From Deltaproteobacteria bacterium (lineage in GTDB: Bacteria; Desulfobacterota; Binatia; Binatales; Binataceae), in assembly GCA_003135855.1 (NCBI GenBank), contig PNBD01000015.1, positions 270,306 to 311,246 of the forward strand: DNA of 40,941 nucleotides, written 5' to 3'. Both the position numbers and the translations under genes were made by a program. Within the stretch, counting starts at the first letter, position 1. Each line of letters starts with the position of its first letter. This document shows positions 8,984 to 18,841 of this stretch, piece by piece. The notes beneath the pieces are model-generated. The model was not told where the DNA came from and searched no databases. It saw only the letters and a list, made by a program, of their open reading frames with translations.

Positions 8984-9736
8984 TCATTGCAGTTCTTGGC
9001 TCACCACCTGGAGGAGAAGGGGCTGATTCAGGAAGAAATGGTCGCCGGGAAGCATCCGCAGCGAGAAGGAATCACTCGTCTGAGAACGCCAGGCTTCAAG
9101 ATCGCTATCGTTCACTCTGTGATCCTGCAAGCCGCCAAACGCGGAAATAGGGCAGTTCAGGGGCGGCTCGGTCGAGTACGCGTAGGTTTCGTAGAGCGCG
9201 AAGTCCGCCCGCAAGAGCGGAAGCATGATCTCCATCAATTCTTGGTGGTCGAGCAGCTCGCTGGGAGTGCCGTTCAGCCGGCGCAGTTCGGCCAAAAAAT
9301 CTTTTCTTGGCAAGGCATGGATTGGCGGGCCTCGATGAGGGATTTGAGGCGCTCGACCAGCAGAAACAAACAGCCGAACAGGATGCACGCCATGTTGTCT
9401 GCGGAGCCAGCGGGCGAGTTCGAAGCCGACTAATGATCCGAGGCTGTGGCCGAAAAATGCAAAAGGCTTGTCAAGGAGTGGAACCAGCGCTTGCCCGAGG
9501 GCCTCGACCAGAGGCGAGAGTTGGGTGAAAGGACGTTCCATCAGCCGAGTGCCACGTCCTGGGAGTTGAATCGGGCAAAGCTCGACATCCCTCGGCAAGC
9601 CGTCAGACCAAGTGCGAAAAATCAAAGCGCCGGCTCCCGCATACGGGAAACAAAACAGGCGAAGTCGGGCATCCGGGTCGGGCTTGCGGAATGGAATCCA
9701 GGAATCAGAAGCGGCCGCGGTTGCGAGCCGGTTCAT
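8984..9736 (-). CDS. Type II (editing) thioesterase of the lipopeptide cluster
   Basis: A 250-residue alpha/beta hydrolase of the GrsT/TesA type. It has FCFPYAGAGALIFRTW near 28-43, the nucleophile elbow GHSLGS with Ser98, and a probable Asp205 (GLQDHRV) and His233 (GDHFFLNQP) completing the triad. Such proteins remove wrong or stalled acyl groups from carrier proteins of PKS/NRPS lines. It is the last gene of the biosynthetic operon, 34 nt after the MbtH-like gene. No strong Shine-Dalgarno sequence precedes its ATG, so translation may depend on the upstream gene. The NRPS has its own C-terminal thioesterase, so housekeeping rather than product release is the likelier role. Confidence 0.9.
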   Translation of the reverse strand: MNRLATAAASDSWIPFRKPDPDARLRLFCFPYAGAGALIFRTWSDGLPRDVELCPIQLPGRGTRLMERPFTQLSPLVEALGQALVPLLDKPFAFFGHSLGSLVGFELARWLRRQHGVHPVRLFVSAGRAPQIPHRGPPIHALPRKDFLAELRRLNGTPSELLDHQELMEIMLPLLRADFALYETYAYSTEPPLNCPISAFGGLQDHRVNDSDLEAWRSQTSDSFSLRMLPGDHFFLNQPLLLQVVSQELQ

Positions 9737-9770
9737 TCAGAATCTTTACATAGAGAGTAGAACATAGAAT

Positions 9771-10010
9771 CTAACTCTTCGACGAACGGATCGGCTTTTC
9801 CTGCTGCTCCATTTTCCGCCTCAGGCTGAGTGGTCTCATGTCGGTCCACACTTCATTAATATAAGCGAGGCATTCCGCCTTAGGACCGGTCTTACCCTTA
9901 TCCGTCCAGCCTGGAGGGTTTTTCTTTTCGGCGGGCCAGATAGAGTACTGCTCTTCATGATTTACGACGACTTTGTAAGTTGTCGTATCTTCCTTGTCGT
10001 CCTTGTTCAT
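9771..10010 (-). CDS. MbtH-like protein
   Basis: A 79-residue protein that carries the MbtH signature almost perfectly: [21 protein letters not shown], then [18 protein letters not shown], including the conserved tryptophans. MbtH-like proteins bind the N-terminal subdomain of adenylation domains and are often needed for their solubility and activity. The ATG at 10010 is preceded by GAGGGACG and lies 13 nt after the NRPS stop. A longer in-frame extension into the NRPS gene exists but is antisense-free coding overlap and is not needed. Its presence suggests that at least one of the two adenylation domains upstream is MbtH-dependent. Confidence 0.95.
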   Translation of the reverse strand: MNKDDKEDTTTYKVVVNHEEQYSIWPAEKKNPPGWTDKGKTGPKAECLAYINEVWTDMRPLSLRRKMEQQEKPIRSSKS

Positions 10011-10023
10011 CTGGCGTCCCTCA

Positions 10024-13000
10024 TCACCTGTTCGATGGATTGATTCCATCGGCGAGCCATTCTTCACTAGCTCGTACCTGATCGAGGCAAGCCCGTAGCT
10101 TCTCAGCCAGGACTTCGACGTGAGGCTTGTAAACCATCGTTGCGTGATTGCCCGGAACGACCAGGACGTCCGTTCCTCCGGCAGCCCACTTACTCCAGCC
10201 CAAGGTCGGATCAGACGAGGGTTCCGAAAGCTCCTGTCCAGCCTTGAAGAGCGTGATTCGACCCGAGTAGCGATGCAGCACATAGTTTTGCGTAGCTCGA
10301 AAATCGGCCTTGCAAAGTTCGATGAATGGCTGCGCTTGGGACACTTCGATATCGGCAGGCATCAGGCCGGCTCTTTTCGCGTGCTCGAGCACACGTTCCA
10401 GCAGCTCGTGCTTGGGAAGGCGGGCGAGCGCGTCCCGGGGATCGAGTGAAAGACCGAAATAGCGGACAAAATCAACCAACAACCGCGCCTCGAAGTCCTC
10501 GTCGTCGAGTTCCTCGTCGGCAGTTGGAATGCGAGCATCCAGCAACGCTAACAAAGCGACCCTCTGCCCTTGCGCGTGAAGCTGTTGCGCCATGTCGAAG
10601 GCTACCATTCCTCCCATCGACCAGCCTCCCAGCAAGTAGGGACCTACCGGCTGCACCGTCCGTAGAGCTTCGATGTAGTAAGCGGCCATGTCTTCGATTC
10701 GCGAGTGAGGTTCCTGTCCCTCTTCCAGTCCTCTTGCTTGCAGGCCATAACAAGGTTGATCCGAGCCTAAGTGGTGCGCCAGATGAACGTAGGAAAAGAC
10801 ATGCCCGCCGGCCGGATGGATCAAGAAGAGAGGCCGTCGGTTGCCGCCCGGTTGAATAGCTACCAAAGATGAAGGTGGCGCTGCTTTGGCATGCTGGCCG
10901 AGAATATGTGCGAGATGCTCAATCGTCGCTCCTTGAAACACAGTGGCTAGCGGAACTTTCTTGCCCAGCCTTTTTTCGATCAATGCGAACAAACGAACGG
11001 CCGCCAGGGAGTGTCCACCCAGCTCAAAGAAATTATCCGTCACGCCGATGGGCCTGATACCCAAAACCTCTTCCCACAGATTGCTGAGCTGGAGTTCCAG
11101 AGCGTTTCGCGGCGCTACGAACGCCCTTCCCGGTTGGGACAGTGTTGATCCGGGCTCCGGCAGGGCACCGCGGTCTACCTTTCCGTTGGGCATCAGCGGT
11201 AGGGCATCGAGCGGCACGAAGACCGCAGGCATCATGTAATCGGGCAGCTTCTCTTTCAGAAAACCTCGCAACTCACTAGCCGTCGGCGTGGACTCTCGCT
11301 GGGCAACCACGTAGGCCACTAAATACTTCTCACCCGCCGCGTTTTCCCGAGCAAGGACGATAGCTTCTCGCACCGTCGGATGTTGGCGAAGCGCTGACTC
11401 GATTTCCCCTGGTTCGATACGGAACCCGCGGATCTTCACCTGATGATCAATTCGACCAAGGAACTCGATATTGCCGTCAGGAAGATAGCGGGCCAGGTCG
11501 CCGGTTTTGTACAGTCGCGCTCCAGGGACGCGGCTGAAGGGGTTCGGAACGAAATTCTCCGCGGTCAAATCGGCTCGATTGAGATAACCTCGAGCCAGGC
11601 AAGCGCCGCCAATATACAGTTGACCCGGAACTCCGACCGGAACCGGGTTACCGTACTTGTCTACAATGTAGCTCTCTCTGTTAGTGAGAGGACGGCCAAT
11701 CGGAATTCTCTGCAGAGGTGAGTGCTCGCGAAGCTGCGGCGTGATGTCAAAGGCAGTTGCAGTAATGGTCGCCTCGGTGGGCCCGTAAGCATTGATGAGG
11801 CGGATTGAACTCATCGGTGTGCGATGCCACAACTCAAGGAACTCAGACAGCATCGTATCTCCGCCAACAATAAACACTCTGGGTTGAATATTTGGGACCA
11901 ACTCCGCAAGACCCGCCCATTCTCGCGCCAGTTCCTGCCAGTAGCCAGTTGGAAGATTTAGTACAGTGAGTCCAAACGCCGAGACCTTCTTATGGAATTC
12001 TGTCGTCCGCCAAAGGTCGGCACTCATCATGACCAGCCGGGCCCCGACGATAAGAGTCGGGAGGATTTGCTCCAATGATAAATCGAAACTCAGTGAGGCG
12101 ATCTGGAGCACCCTATCGCTTGAATTTAGGTCGTAGTGCTTTTGAACGCTAAGGCAGTGCTCCGTAATCGAAGCATGTGAAACGAGAACTCCCTTGGGCT
12201 GGCCAGTGGACCCCGAAGTGTAGATTACATAAGCGAGGTTCTCAGGCACGACTAAGCAGATTGGGTTTTCAGGACTCTCCTGGGCGATGGTCTCCCAATC
12301 TGAATCCAGATAGACCACCCTGGCGTCGTGTTCAGGCAATTCCGGCAGCAGCGCCTTATGTGTCAGTAGTACTGGCACCTCGGCGTCTTCCAGCATGAAG
12401 GTGAGTCGCTCCTTCGGATACGCTGGATCAAGGGGCAGATACACCCCGCCCGCCTTTAGAATGCCCAGCAATCCGATCACTATCTTCAGCGAGTCCTTCA
12501 GACAGATGCCGACCGGTACCTCCGGTCCCACTCCCAGACCTCGTAGATGATTCGCCAGTTGATTCGCCCTGCGATTCAATTGTTCGTACGTCAGCTGCTC
12601 ATCTTCAAATACCAAGGCGATCGCGTCCGGTGTTCGCGCTACCTGCGCCTCAAAGAGTTGATGGATATTCAGATCCTTCGGCCAACCAGCCCTGGTATCG
12701 TTCCAAGTCACGAGTAGTTGCTGGCGCTCTGGTTCGGTCAAGAGCGTCAGGTCCGAGAGGCGTCGCTCAGGAGTGGCAGCGACAGCCTCAAGTAATGTCC
12801 TGAAATGGCCTAGCATGCGAATAATCGTCCCGGCCTCAAACAGATCGGTGTTGTAGGCCAAGGTTGCCGCCAGACCTTGCTCGGTGTCCGCGATATGTAG
12901 GGTCAAATCAAAGTGAGTCGTCCCGGTGTCGATCTCCACCGGGCTCAGGCTCAATCCGGGCAGCTCCAGGGTCTGCACCGCGGCATTCTGCAGCACGAAC

Positions 13001-16000
13001 ATCACCTGAAAAAGCGGATTGCGGCTTAAGTCCCTCGCCAGGTGTAGTTCCTCGACCAGCCTTTCAAAAGGCAGGTCCTGATGGGCATATGCTGCCAGAC
13101 ACACTTCCCGCACCCGGCGCAAGAGGTCGCTGAAACTGGGATTGTTTGAGAGGTCGGTGCGCAGGGCCAGTGTGTTTACGAAAAATCCGACTAGGCTCTC
13201 GATCTCCAGCCGGTTACGGTTAGCGATCGGCGTTCCTATGATGATGTCATCCTGACTCGTGTAGCTATGCAACAAACTTTGAAACGCCGCCAGCAGGGTC
13301 ATGAACAGGGTGACGCCTTCCTGGCGGCTTAGCGCCTTCAACCTATCGCCCACGGTCTCGGGCAATAAACAAAATTGTTGCGCGCCGCGATAAGTCTGTA
13401 CTACCGGTCTAGGGTGGTCCGCGGGCAACTCCAGAAGCGGAGGCGCGCCCAGCAGTTGCCGCTTCCAGAAGGTAAGCTGAGCTTCCAGAGCCTCGCCTTC
13501 CAACCACTGCCGCTGCCAGTGAGCGAAGTCTGCATACTGGATTGGCAGCTCAGGAAGAGGCGAGGGCCTTGCGGAACAATAGGATTGGTAGAGTACGGCC
13601 ATCTCCCGGATCAGTATGCCGGTCGACCAACCATCGGAAACGATATGATGCATCGTCAGGAGCCCGACGTGCTCGTTCTCGCCCAAGCGTAGCACGCTAG
13701 CACGTACGAGCGGACCTTCGGCCAAATCGAACGGCCGCTGCGCCTCGTTGGTCGCGAGGCGCTGGACCTCGGCCTCACGCTCGGTCTCGGGCAGCTCCCG
13801 CAAATCAACTATTTGAATCGTCAGCGTCAGGTGCGGTGCAATGATCTGAACCGGTCGGCCATCCACAATGGTAAAGGTCGTCCGCAAGACTTCATGGCGC
13901 CTCACGATTTCGTTCAGACTCTGTTGCAAAGCCAACACGTTGAGCGGTCCCTTCAGACGGACGGCGGCGGGAAAATTATAAACGGAACTGCCCGGCTCGA
14001 GCTGATCGATGAACCACAGCCGCTGTTGAGCAAAGGAGAGGGGCAGCTCTCCGTCCCGCGGAACCGGTACAATAGGCGGCGCCTGTAGTCCCGTCCCGCG
14101 GCCCAGGTCGATATTTTCAGCCAGGCCAGCAACGGTGGGCGCCTCGAACAGACGGCGCAGCGGCATCTCCACCTTGAAGGCTTCGCGGATTCGGGAAACG
14201 ACCTGAGTAGCCAACAGCGAGTGCCCGCCTAGCTGGAAAAAGTTATCGTAGATACCCACTCGCTCGACGCCGAGGACTTGACCCCAGATCTCGGCGAGCA
14301 GCTCCTCTGTAGGGGTGCGGCATGGCACATAGGCCTCGTCCAGTTCGGGCCGTTGCCCGTCAGGCGTCGGCAGTGCACTGCGGTCTACCTTCCCATTGGG
14401 GGTCAGCGGGAAGGTGTCCAGCAGCATAAAGACCTTGGGCACCATGTGCTCGGGCAGTTTGTGGTTTAGAAAATCGCGCAGCTCGGTAGCGGTAGGACGC
14501 GATTTGTCCTGCGCGGCCACATAGGCCACCAACCGCTTTTCTAAGGGCCCGTCTTCGTGAACCAGGACGATAGCCTCGCGCACACCCGGGTGCTGTCCGA
14601 GCGTACCTTCGATTTCCCCAAGTTCGATGCGGAACCCTCGAATCTTGACCTGGTGATCAATCCGGCCGAGATACTCGATGTCACCCTGGGGCAGGTAGCG
14701 TGCGAGGTCCCCGGTCTTGTACAACCGCGCGCCCGGCTCGGAGCTAAAGGGGTCTGGAATAAACTTCTCAGCGGTTAAATCGGGTCGCCTGACATAGCCT
14801 CGAGCAAGACCCACTCCGCCGATATACAAGTCACCGGCGACGCCGATCGGAACAGGACGAAGTAGGCCGTCTAGAATATATATGCGTGCATTCGGTATAG
14901 GTCGTCCTATAGGAATTGCCGACTGAGCGTTGAGCTCATCGCACGGCCAATACGCAGAATCGATGATGGCCTCAGTCGGTCCGTACACATTGTACAGCTT
15001 CGCCTTGAAGCGGCTTTGGAACCGCCTGACGATCTGAGGCGTCAAACTCTCGCCACCGCACATGACTGCGCGCAGGGTGAGGCTTTCGTCTAAGGCGGGC
15101 TCCTCAACAAGGAGCCGGAGCAACGATGGCACGCAGTGAAGAATTGAGATCCGCTCGCTGCGGATGGTCTCTGCGAGGTATCGGCTATCACGATGACCAC
15201 CCGGTTCTGCGATTACGAGGGTTCCTCCTGAAAGCAGGGTGGGGAAGAACTCGCGCCCGGCGGCATCGAAGGTAATGGGAGTCTTCAAAAGACAGCGGTC
15301 GAGAGCCGACAGTTCAAGAGTTTCAGTTATCCAGTTGACCGCGTTACTAAGTCCACCGTGTTCGACCATGACCCCCTTCGGTGATCCGGTTGAACCCGAG
15401 GTATAGATCACGTAAGCAGCGTCCCTGGTAGTTGCCGTAGGTACCGGATTGCTCTCGCTATCACGGGCGATCAATTCCCAGTCTGAGTCCAGGCAGAGGA
15501 CGTGGATCTCCTGCTTGGATATATCGTCCACGAGATGTTCCTGCGTCAGCAGCACTGGCGCGTGAACATCTTGTAGCATGTAAGCTAGGCGATTCTTGGG
15601 ATAATCGGGATCCAATGGGACGTAGGCGCCACCCGCCTTGAGAACGCCAAGGATCCCCACGACCATCTCGAGGCATCGCTCCATGCAAATGGCAACTGGA
15701 ACTTCCGGTCCAACCCCGAGCCCTCGCAAGTGATGCGCGAGCTGATTGGCACGAGCGTTGAGCTCGGCGTAGGAGAAATGGCGGCCCTCGAAAACGACGG
15801 CGACGTTCTCCGGCGTGCGAGCCACCTGCTCCTCGAATAGTTGGTGAACGCACGTGTCTTTAGGATAGTCATTGCTGGTGTTGTTAAACTCAATCAGCAG
15901 TTGACGCCGGTCCACTGCGCTTACGATCTCGAAGTCATCGATCTCAGCGTCGGGATTGGTCGTGACGCTTTCCAGCAAAGTCTGAAACTCTCTCTGTAAG

Positions 16001-17250
16001 CGATCGATATCTTCACCCCGGAACAATCTGGAATCGTAATGGAGCTCGGTGACTAATGAATCTTCCCTTTGAACGCATGAGAGTTTAAGGGTGAACCGAT
16101 CGGAACAGGCGTATCGCTTTTGAATGGAGAAGCTAACCCCGGCGGCGGAGTATTTCGCAGGGTCTTCCGTGAATTCGAAACCAACGGGCAAGAAGGGAGG
16201 CGACCCCGCATCAGTCTGCGATCCTGGGATTTGTTCCCAACTGAAGTACTCCTGCCATGCGATGGCCTCGCGCACAGATTCGTTAGTCCGCTTCAGGAGT
16301 TCACTGAACCCAAGGTGTCCTTCCAGATGACAAGCAAGGGGCAAGGTCTTAGCAAACAGACCGACTGCATCCACTAGCCCCTCATAGGTACGGCCGTCGC
16401 AACTCATGCCCATGACAAACTCTGACTGGCCGGTTAGGCGCCAGAGAAGAGTCTCCCAGCAAGCCAGGAGGAATACAGACGGCGAAGTATCATACTTACG
16501 GATGAGGGTCGCGATACTTGCGGTTAAATCAGGGTTGATGGGCGAGGTCAAAGAGTGTGGTTCAAATGTCGATCTTTCGAAGGGCCGCTGAAAGGGAAGT
16601 TGCGGGCACATAGCGGTGGAGAGTTTCCGCTCCCGCCACTGTTTTCTTCCTTCCGCTGTTTCTTCCGATTCCAGTAAATTATTCTGCCACTCGGCCGCAT
16701 CGGCGTATTGCAGCGGTTCATCCGATAGTTCCTCGCAAGCCTGGCAAGCTGAATAGCAACGTGCGAGTTCCCGCACTAAATTATTGAGTGAGGTCGCATC
16801 CGCGCAAAACGAAGACAGATTGATAAGCAAGATATGTCTGTCGGGCGTCAGAGTAAGGAGGGACAGATGCGAGAGCGGACCTCGATCAAGATCAAAGGCC
16901 AACTCGGCCGCCTGCCGATATAGCGCGTCGATTGTAGCCTTTTGCGCAGTCGCTTGCCGGCGAAGATCGCAACCGCTCAGATCGTAATGCTCGATCGATG
17001 GCATTGCGCCCGCCACGACGCGCTGAAGCGGAACGGTCATGCCGCGTCCGCATTGAAAAACCGTGCGCAGGACCTCGTGCCGATTGAAGATTCTCTGCAG
17101 TGCGGCTCTCAGAATCCCGGTGTCAAGGCTGCCTTCGATCAGGACCGAGCACTGGGCATGATAAGGCAGGCTGCTGTCGGCTTGCGCCAACGACCACAGG
17201 TGCTTTTGCTGAGGTGAAAGCCGGAACCCTTCATTAGCGTCCGTTTGCAT
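10024..17250 (-). CDS. Two-module non-ribosomal peptide synthetase, C*-A-T-C-A-T-TE
   Basis: A 2408-residue NRPS. The order is: a condensation-like domain (about 8-440); A1 (about 470-960; [11 protein letters not shown] at 616); T1 with Ser1011 in LGGHSL; a condensation domain (about 1065-1500) with intact HHIVSDG at 1201-1207; A2 (about 1530-2030; [11 protein letters not shown] at 1677); T2 with Ser2081; and a thioesterase with GWSMGG (Ser2211) and a likely His2369. The first C domain has SSFCADA (146-152) where HHxxxDG should be, so it probably cannot condense. No epimerase, methyltransferase or cyclisation domain is present. By-eye specificity residues are D-A-R-H-M-G-V-I-D for A1 and D-L-E-N-I-G-A-I-T for A2; neither gives me a safe amino acid. 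The gene overlaps the upstream C-domain gene by 17 nt and is followed at 13 nt by the MbtH-like gene. It should add two residues to a PKS-derived acyl chain and release the product by hydrolysis or cyclisation. Confidence 0.95.
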   Translation of the reverse strand: MQTDANEGFRLSPQQKHLWSLAQADSSLPYHAQCSVLIEGSLDTGILRAALQRIFNRHEVLRTVFQCGRGMTVPLQRVVAGAMPSIEHYDLSGCDLRRQATAQKATIDALYRQAAELAFDLDRGPLSHLSLLTLTPDRHILLINLSSFCADATSLNNLVRELARCYSACQACEELSDEPLQYADAAEWQNNLLESEETAEGRKQWRERKLSTAMCPQLPFQRPFERSTFEPHSLTSPINPDLTASIATLIRKYDTSPSVFLLACWETLLWRLTGQSEFVMGMSCDGRTYEGLVDAVGLFAKTLPLACHLEGHLGFSELLKRTNESVREAIAWQEYFSWEQIPGSQTDAGSPPFLPVGFEFTEDPAKYSAAGVSFSIQKRYACSDRFTLKLSCVQREDSLVTELHYDSRLFRGEDIDRLQREFQTLLESVTTNPDAEIDDFEIVSAVDRRQLLIEFNNTSNDYPKDTCVHQLFEEQVARTPENVAVVFEGRHFSYAELNARANQLAHHLRGLGVGPEVPVAICMERCLEMVVGILGVLKAGGAYVPLDPDYPKNRLAYMLQDVHAPVLLTQEHLVDDISKQEIHVLCLDSDWELIARDSESNPVPTATTRDAAYVIYTSGSTGSPKGVMVEHGGLSNAVNWITETLELSALDRCLLKTPITFDAAGREFFPTLLSGGTLVIAEPGGHRDSRYLAETIRSERISILHCVPSLLRLLVEEPALDESLTLRAVMCGGESLTPQIVRRFQSRFKAKLYNVYGPTEAIIDSAYWPCDELNAQSAIPIGRPIPNARIYILDGLLRPVPIGVAGDLYIGGVGLARGYVRRPDLTAEKFIPDPFSSEPGARLYKTGDLARYLPQGDIEYLGRIDHQVKIRGFRIELGEIEGTLGQHPGVREAIVLVHEDGPLEKRLVAYVAAQDKSRPTATELRDFLNHKLPEHMVPKVFMLLDTFPLTPNGKVDRSALPTPDGQRPELDEAYVPCRTPTEELLAEIWGQVLGVERVGIYDNFFQLGGHSLLATQVVSRIREAFKVEMPLRRLFEAPTVAGLAENIDLGRGTGLQAPPIVPVPRDGELPLSFAQQRLWFIDQLEPGSSVYNFPAAVRLKGPLNVLALQQSLNEIVRRHEVLRTTFTIVDGRPVQIIAPHLTLTIQIVDLRELPETEREAEVQRLATNEAQRPFDLAEGPLVRASVLRLGENEHVGLLTMHHIVSDGWSTGILIREMAVLYQSYCSARPSPLPELPIQYADFAHWQRQWLEGEALEAQLTFWKRQLLGAPPLLELPADHPRPVVQTYRGAQQFCLLPETVGDRLKALSRQEGVTLFMTLLAAFQSLLHSYTSQDDIIIGTPIANRNRLEIESLVGFFVNTLALRTDLSNNPSFSDLLRRVREVCLAAYAHQDLPFERLVEELHLARDLSRNPLFQVMFVLQNAAVQTLELPGLSLSPVEIDTGTTHFDLTLHIADTEQGLAATLAYNTDLFEAGTIIRMLGHFRTLLEAVAATPERRLSDLTLLTEPERQQLLVTWNDTRAGWPKDLNIHQLFEAQVARTPDAIALVFEDEQLTYEQLNRRANQLANHLRGLGVGPEVPVGICLKDSLKIVIGLLGILKAGGVYLPLDPAYPKERLTFMLEDAEVPVLLTHKALLPELPEHDARVVYLDSDWETIAQESPENPICLVVPENLAYVIYTSGSTGQPKGVLVSHASITEHCLSVQKHYDLNSSDRVLQIASLSFDLSLEQILPTLIVGARLVMMSADLWRTTEFHKKVSAFGLTVLNLPTGYWQELAREWAGLAELVPNIQPRVFIVGGDTMLSEFLELWHRTPMSSIRLINAYGPTEATITATAFDITPQLREHSPLQRIPIGRPLTNRESYIVDKYGNPVPVGVPGQLYIGGACLARGYLNRADLTAENFVPNPFSRVPGARLYKTGDLARYLPDGNIEFLGRIDHQVKIRGFRIEPGEIESALRQHPTVREAIVLARENAAGEKYLVAYVVAQRESTPTASELRGFLKEKLPDYMMPAVFVPLDALPLMPNGKVDRGALPEPGSTLSQPGRAFVAPRNALELQLSNLWEEVLGIRPIGVTDNFFELGGHSLAAVRLFALIEKRLGKKVPLATVFQGATIEHLAHILGQHAKAAPPSSLVAIQPGGNRRPLFLIHPAGGHVFSYVHLAHHLGSDQPCYGLQARGLEEGQEPHSRIEDMAAYYIEALRTVQPVGPYLLGGWSMGGMVAFDMAQQLHAQGQRVALLALLDARIPTADEELDDEDFEARLLVDFVRYFGLSLDPRDALARLPKHELLERVLEHAKRAGLMPADIEVSQAQPFIELCKADFRATQNYVLHRYSGRITLFKAGQELSEPSSDPTLGWSKWAAGGTDVLVVPGNHATMVYKPHVEVLAEKLRACLDQVRASEEWLADGINPSNR

Positions 17251-18841
17251 TCGTGTACTTCGGCTTTCCTTGTACGGGCTCGTTGCCCAGGTGCGATGCG
17301 CTAAGAGCTTTCCGCCTGACCTGCTGTAACTTCTGAATATTGAGTTCTCGGTGCTCTTTTCGGATCCGGGCCTGCTCCTGTGTGTCCGTTTCTGCGAGTA
17401 GTTCTTTTAGTGCGCTCAACCTGGTAGCGGGCTGTCCAACGACATGTCGCAAGAGCGTTTCGAAGTATCCCGACATTCGGGCAATGGTAGACGGATCAAA
17501 CAGGTCGGTGTTGTATCGCATCGAAGCCGAGAGCGATTCCGGCGTTTCGATTATCAACAATACCAGGTCGAGAGTTGCTGCCCGACGTTCGAGAGGAAAG
17601 GACTCCAGCACCAGACCTCCGGGATTCATGCGAAGGCCGGTTCCGCCCGCCTCGAACGTTGGTGCTCCTTGTTCAGCGAGTCGGTGCGGTTTGTCCAGCA
17701 CGAACATCACCTGGCAGAGCGGGGGGCGGCTAAGATCTCGAGACGGCCTAAGCCGTTCGACCATCAGGACGGTGGGGAAGTCCTGGTGCTCGAGAGCGGC
17801 CAGCACCGTTTGTCGCACCTGGCCAAGAAACTCCAGAAAGGTCGGATTGCCGGATAGATTCGCCCTCAAGACTACGGGGTTCGTAAAAAGACCGACGATT
17901 CCTTCGAACTCGGCCCGGCTCCGGCCCACCATCGGGGAACCGACCAGGAGATCTTCCTGGCCGGTGTGATAGGAGAGCACAATCTGGAACACCGACAGCA
18001 GCACCATGTAGAGGGTCGCGCCATGAGACTTAGCGAGCGCCTTCAGCCGGGAGCTCGCTTCCGTGTCGATAGTGAAGTCGTGCGAGGCTCCGCGATAGGT
18101 CTGAATGATTGGCCGCGGCCGATCGGTTGGAAGCTCGAGTACTGGTAACTGCCCAGCTAGTTGTTTCTGCCAGTACGCCCACAGCCGTTCTCCTTGCTGG
18201 CCCGCCAGCATCTCGGCCTGCCAACGGACATAGTCGGTATATTGTAGATCAAGAGGAGGCAGGGGCGCTTTCAAGCCGGCTCTCTCGGCCGGGTATAGCA
18301 CGCCGAGTTCATTCAGGAGCACCGCGAGGGACCAGAAATCGATCACGATATGATGGACGACCATCAGAAGAATGTGTTCCTCTGCCGATCGCATGATCAG
18401 ACTGACCCGCAGCAGCGGCCCTCGTTCCAGATCAAACGGGCGATACGCTTCCTCGAGTAGTCGGGCCTTCAGTTCGTCTCCGCTCCAGGTTGATCCGTCC
18501 ACTTCCTCGAAGTGAACCTTCAGGTGTTCGTGGACCTGCTGGAGCGGTTTGCCAGTCTGCGCGGGAAAAGTAGTACGTAGCGAAGGATGGCGATCAACCA
18601 AGGTCTGTAACGCGCGACGCAGTGCCGCGACATCTACCTCGGTCGAGATGCGCGCCGCGAAATTGACGTTGTAAACGGTGCTCTCCGGCGCCAGTTGATA
18701 GAGAAACCAGATGCCCTGCTGATTATACGAGAGAGGATAAAATAATTTGGCGCCGCTCGCCTGCTTGCGAAGAAGTTGGGCAAGGAGGGCACGCTTTTCG
18801 CCAGATGAGAGATCGGCGATTCGCTGGGACGTGCTGCTCAT
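17234..18841 (-). CDS. Free-standing NRPS condensation domain
   Basis: A 535-residue protein consisting of one condensation domain: PLSYNQQGIWFLYQL at 36-50, the catalytic HHIVIDFW at 163-170, and YRGASHDF and PMVGRSR-type core motifs downstream. In HHxxxDG the final Gly is Phe; as I recall, this HHIVxDFW form is common in condensation domains that accept polyketide or fatty acyl donors. The first 27 residues (ADLSSGEKRALLAQLLRKQ) look like an N-terminal docking helix. A basic tail of about 60 residues follows the fold. Its ATG overlaps the PKS stop (ATGA), and its 3' end overlaps the NRPS start by 17 nt. It sits exactly where a PKS-to-NRPS hand-over is needed, while the first C domain of the NRPS has lost its catalytic motif. 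It is therefore the likely catalyst of the first amide bond. Confidence 0.92.
   Translation of the reverse strand: MSSTSQRIADLSSGEKRALLAQLLRKQASGAKLFYPLSYNQQGIWFLYQLAPESTVYNVNFAARISTEVDVAALRRALQTLVDRHPSLRTTFPAQTGKPLQQVHEHLKVHFEEVDGSTWSGDELKARLLEEAYRPFDLERGPLLRVSLIMRSAEEHILLMVVHHIVIDFWSLAVLLNELGVLYPAERAGLKAPLPPLDLQYTDYVRWQAEMLAGQQGERLWAYWQKQLAGQLPVLELPTDRPRPIIQTYRGASHDFTIDTEASSRLKALAKSHGATLYMVLLSVFQIVLSYHTGQEDLLVGSPMVGRSRAEFEGIVGLFTNPVVLRANLSGNPTFLEFLGQVRQTVLAALEHQDFPTVLMVERLRPSRDLSRPPLCQVMFVLDKPHRLAEQGAPTFEAGGTGLRMNPGGLVLESFPLERRAATLDLVLLIIETPESLSASMRYNTDLFDPSTIARMSGYFETLLRHVVGQPATRLSALKELLAETDTQEQARIRKEHRELNIQKLQQVRRKALSASHLGNEPVQGKPKYTNANGR

Noticed and set aside
10011-10283. N-terminal extension of the MbtH-like protein into the NRPS gene
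   Set aside because: MbtH-like proteins are about 70-80 residues long; the ATG at 10010 has a ribosome binding site and gives 79 residues.
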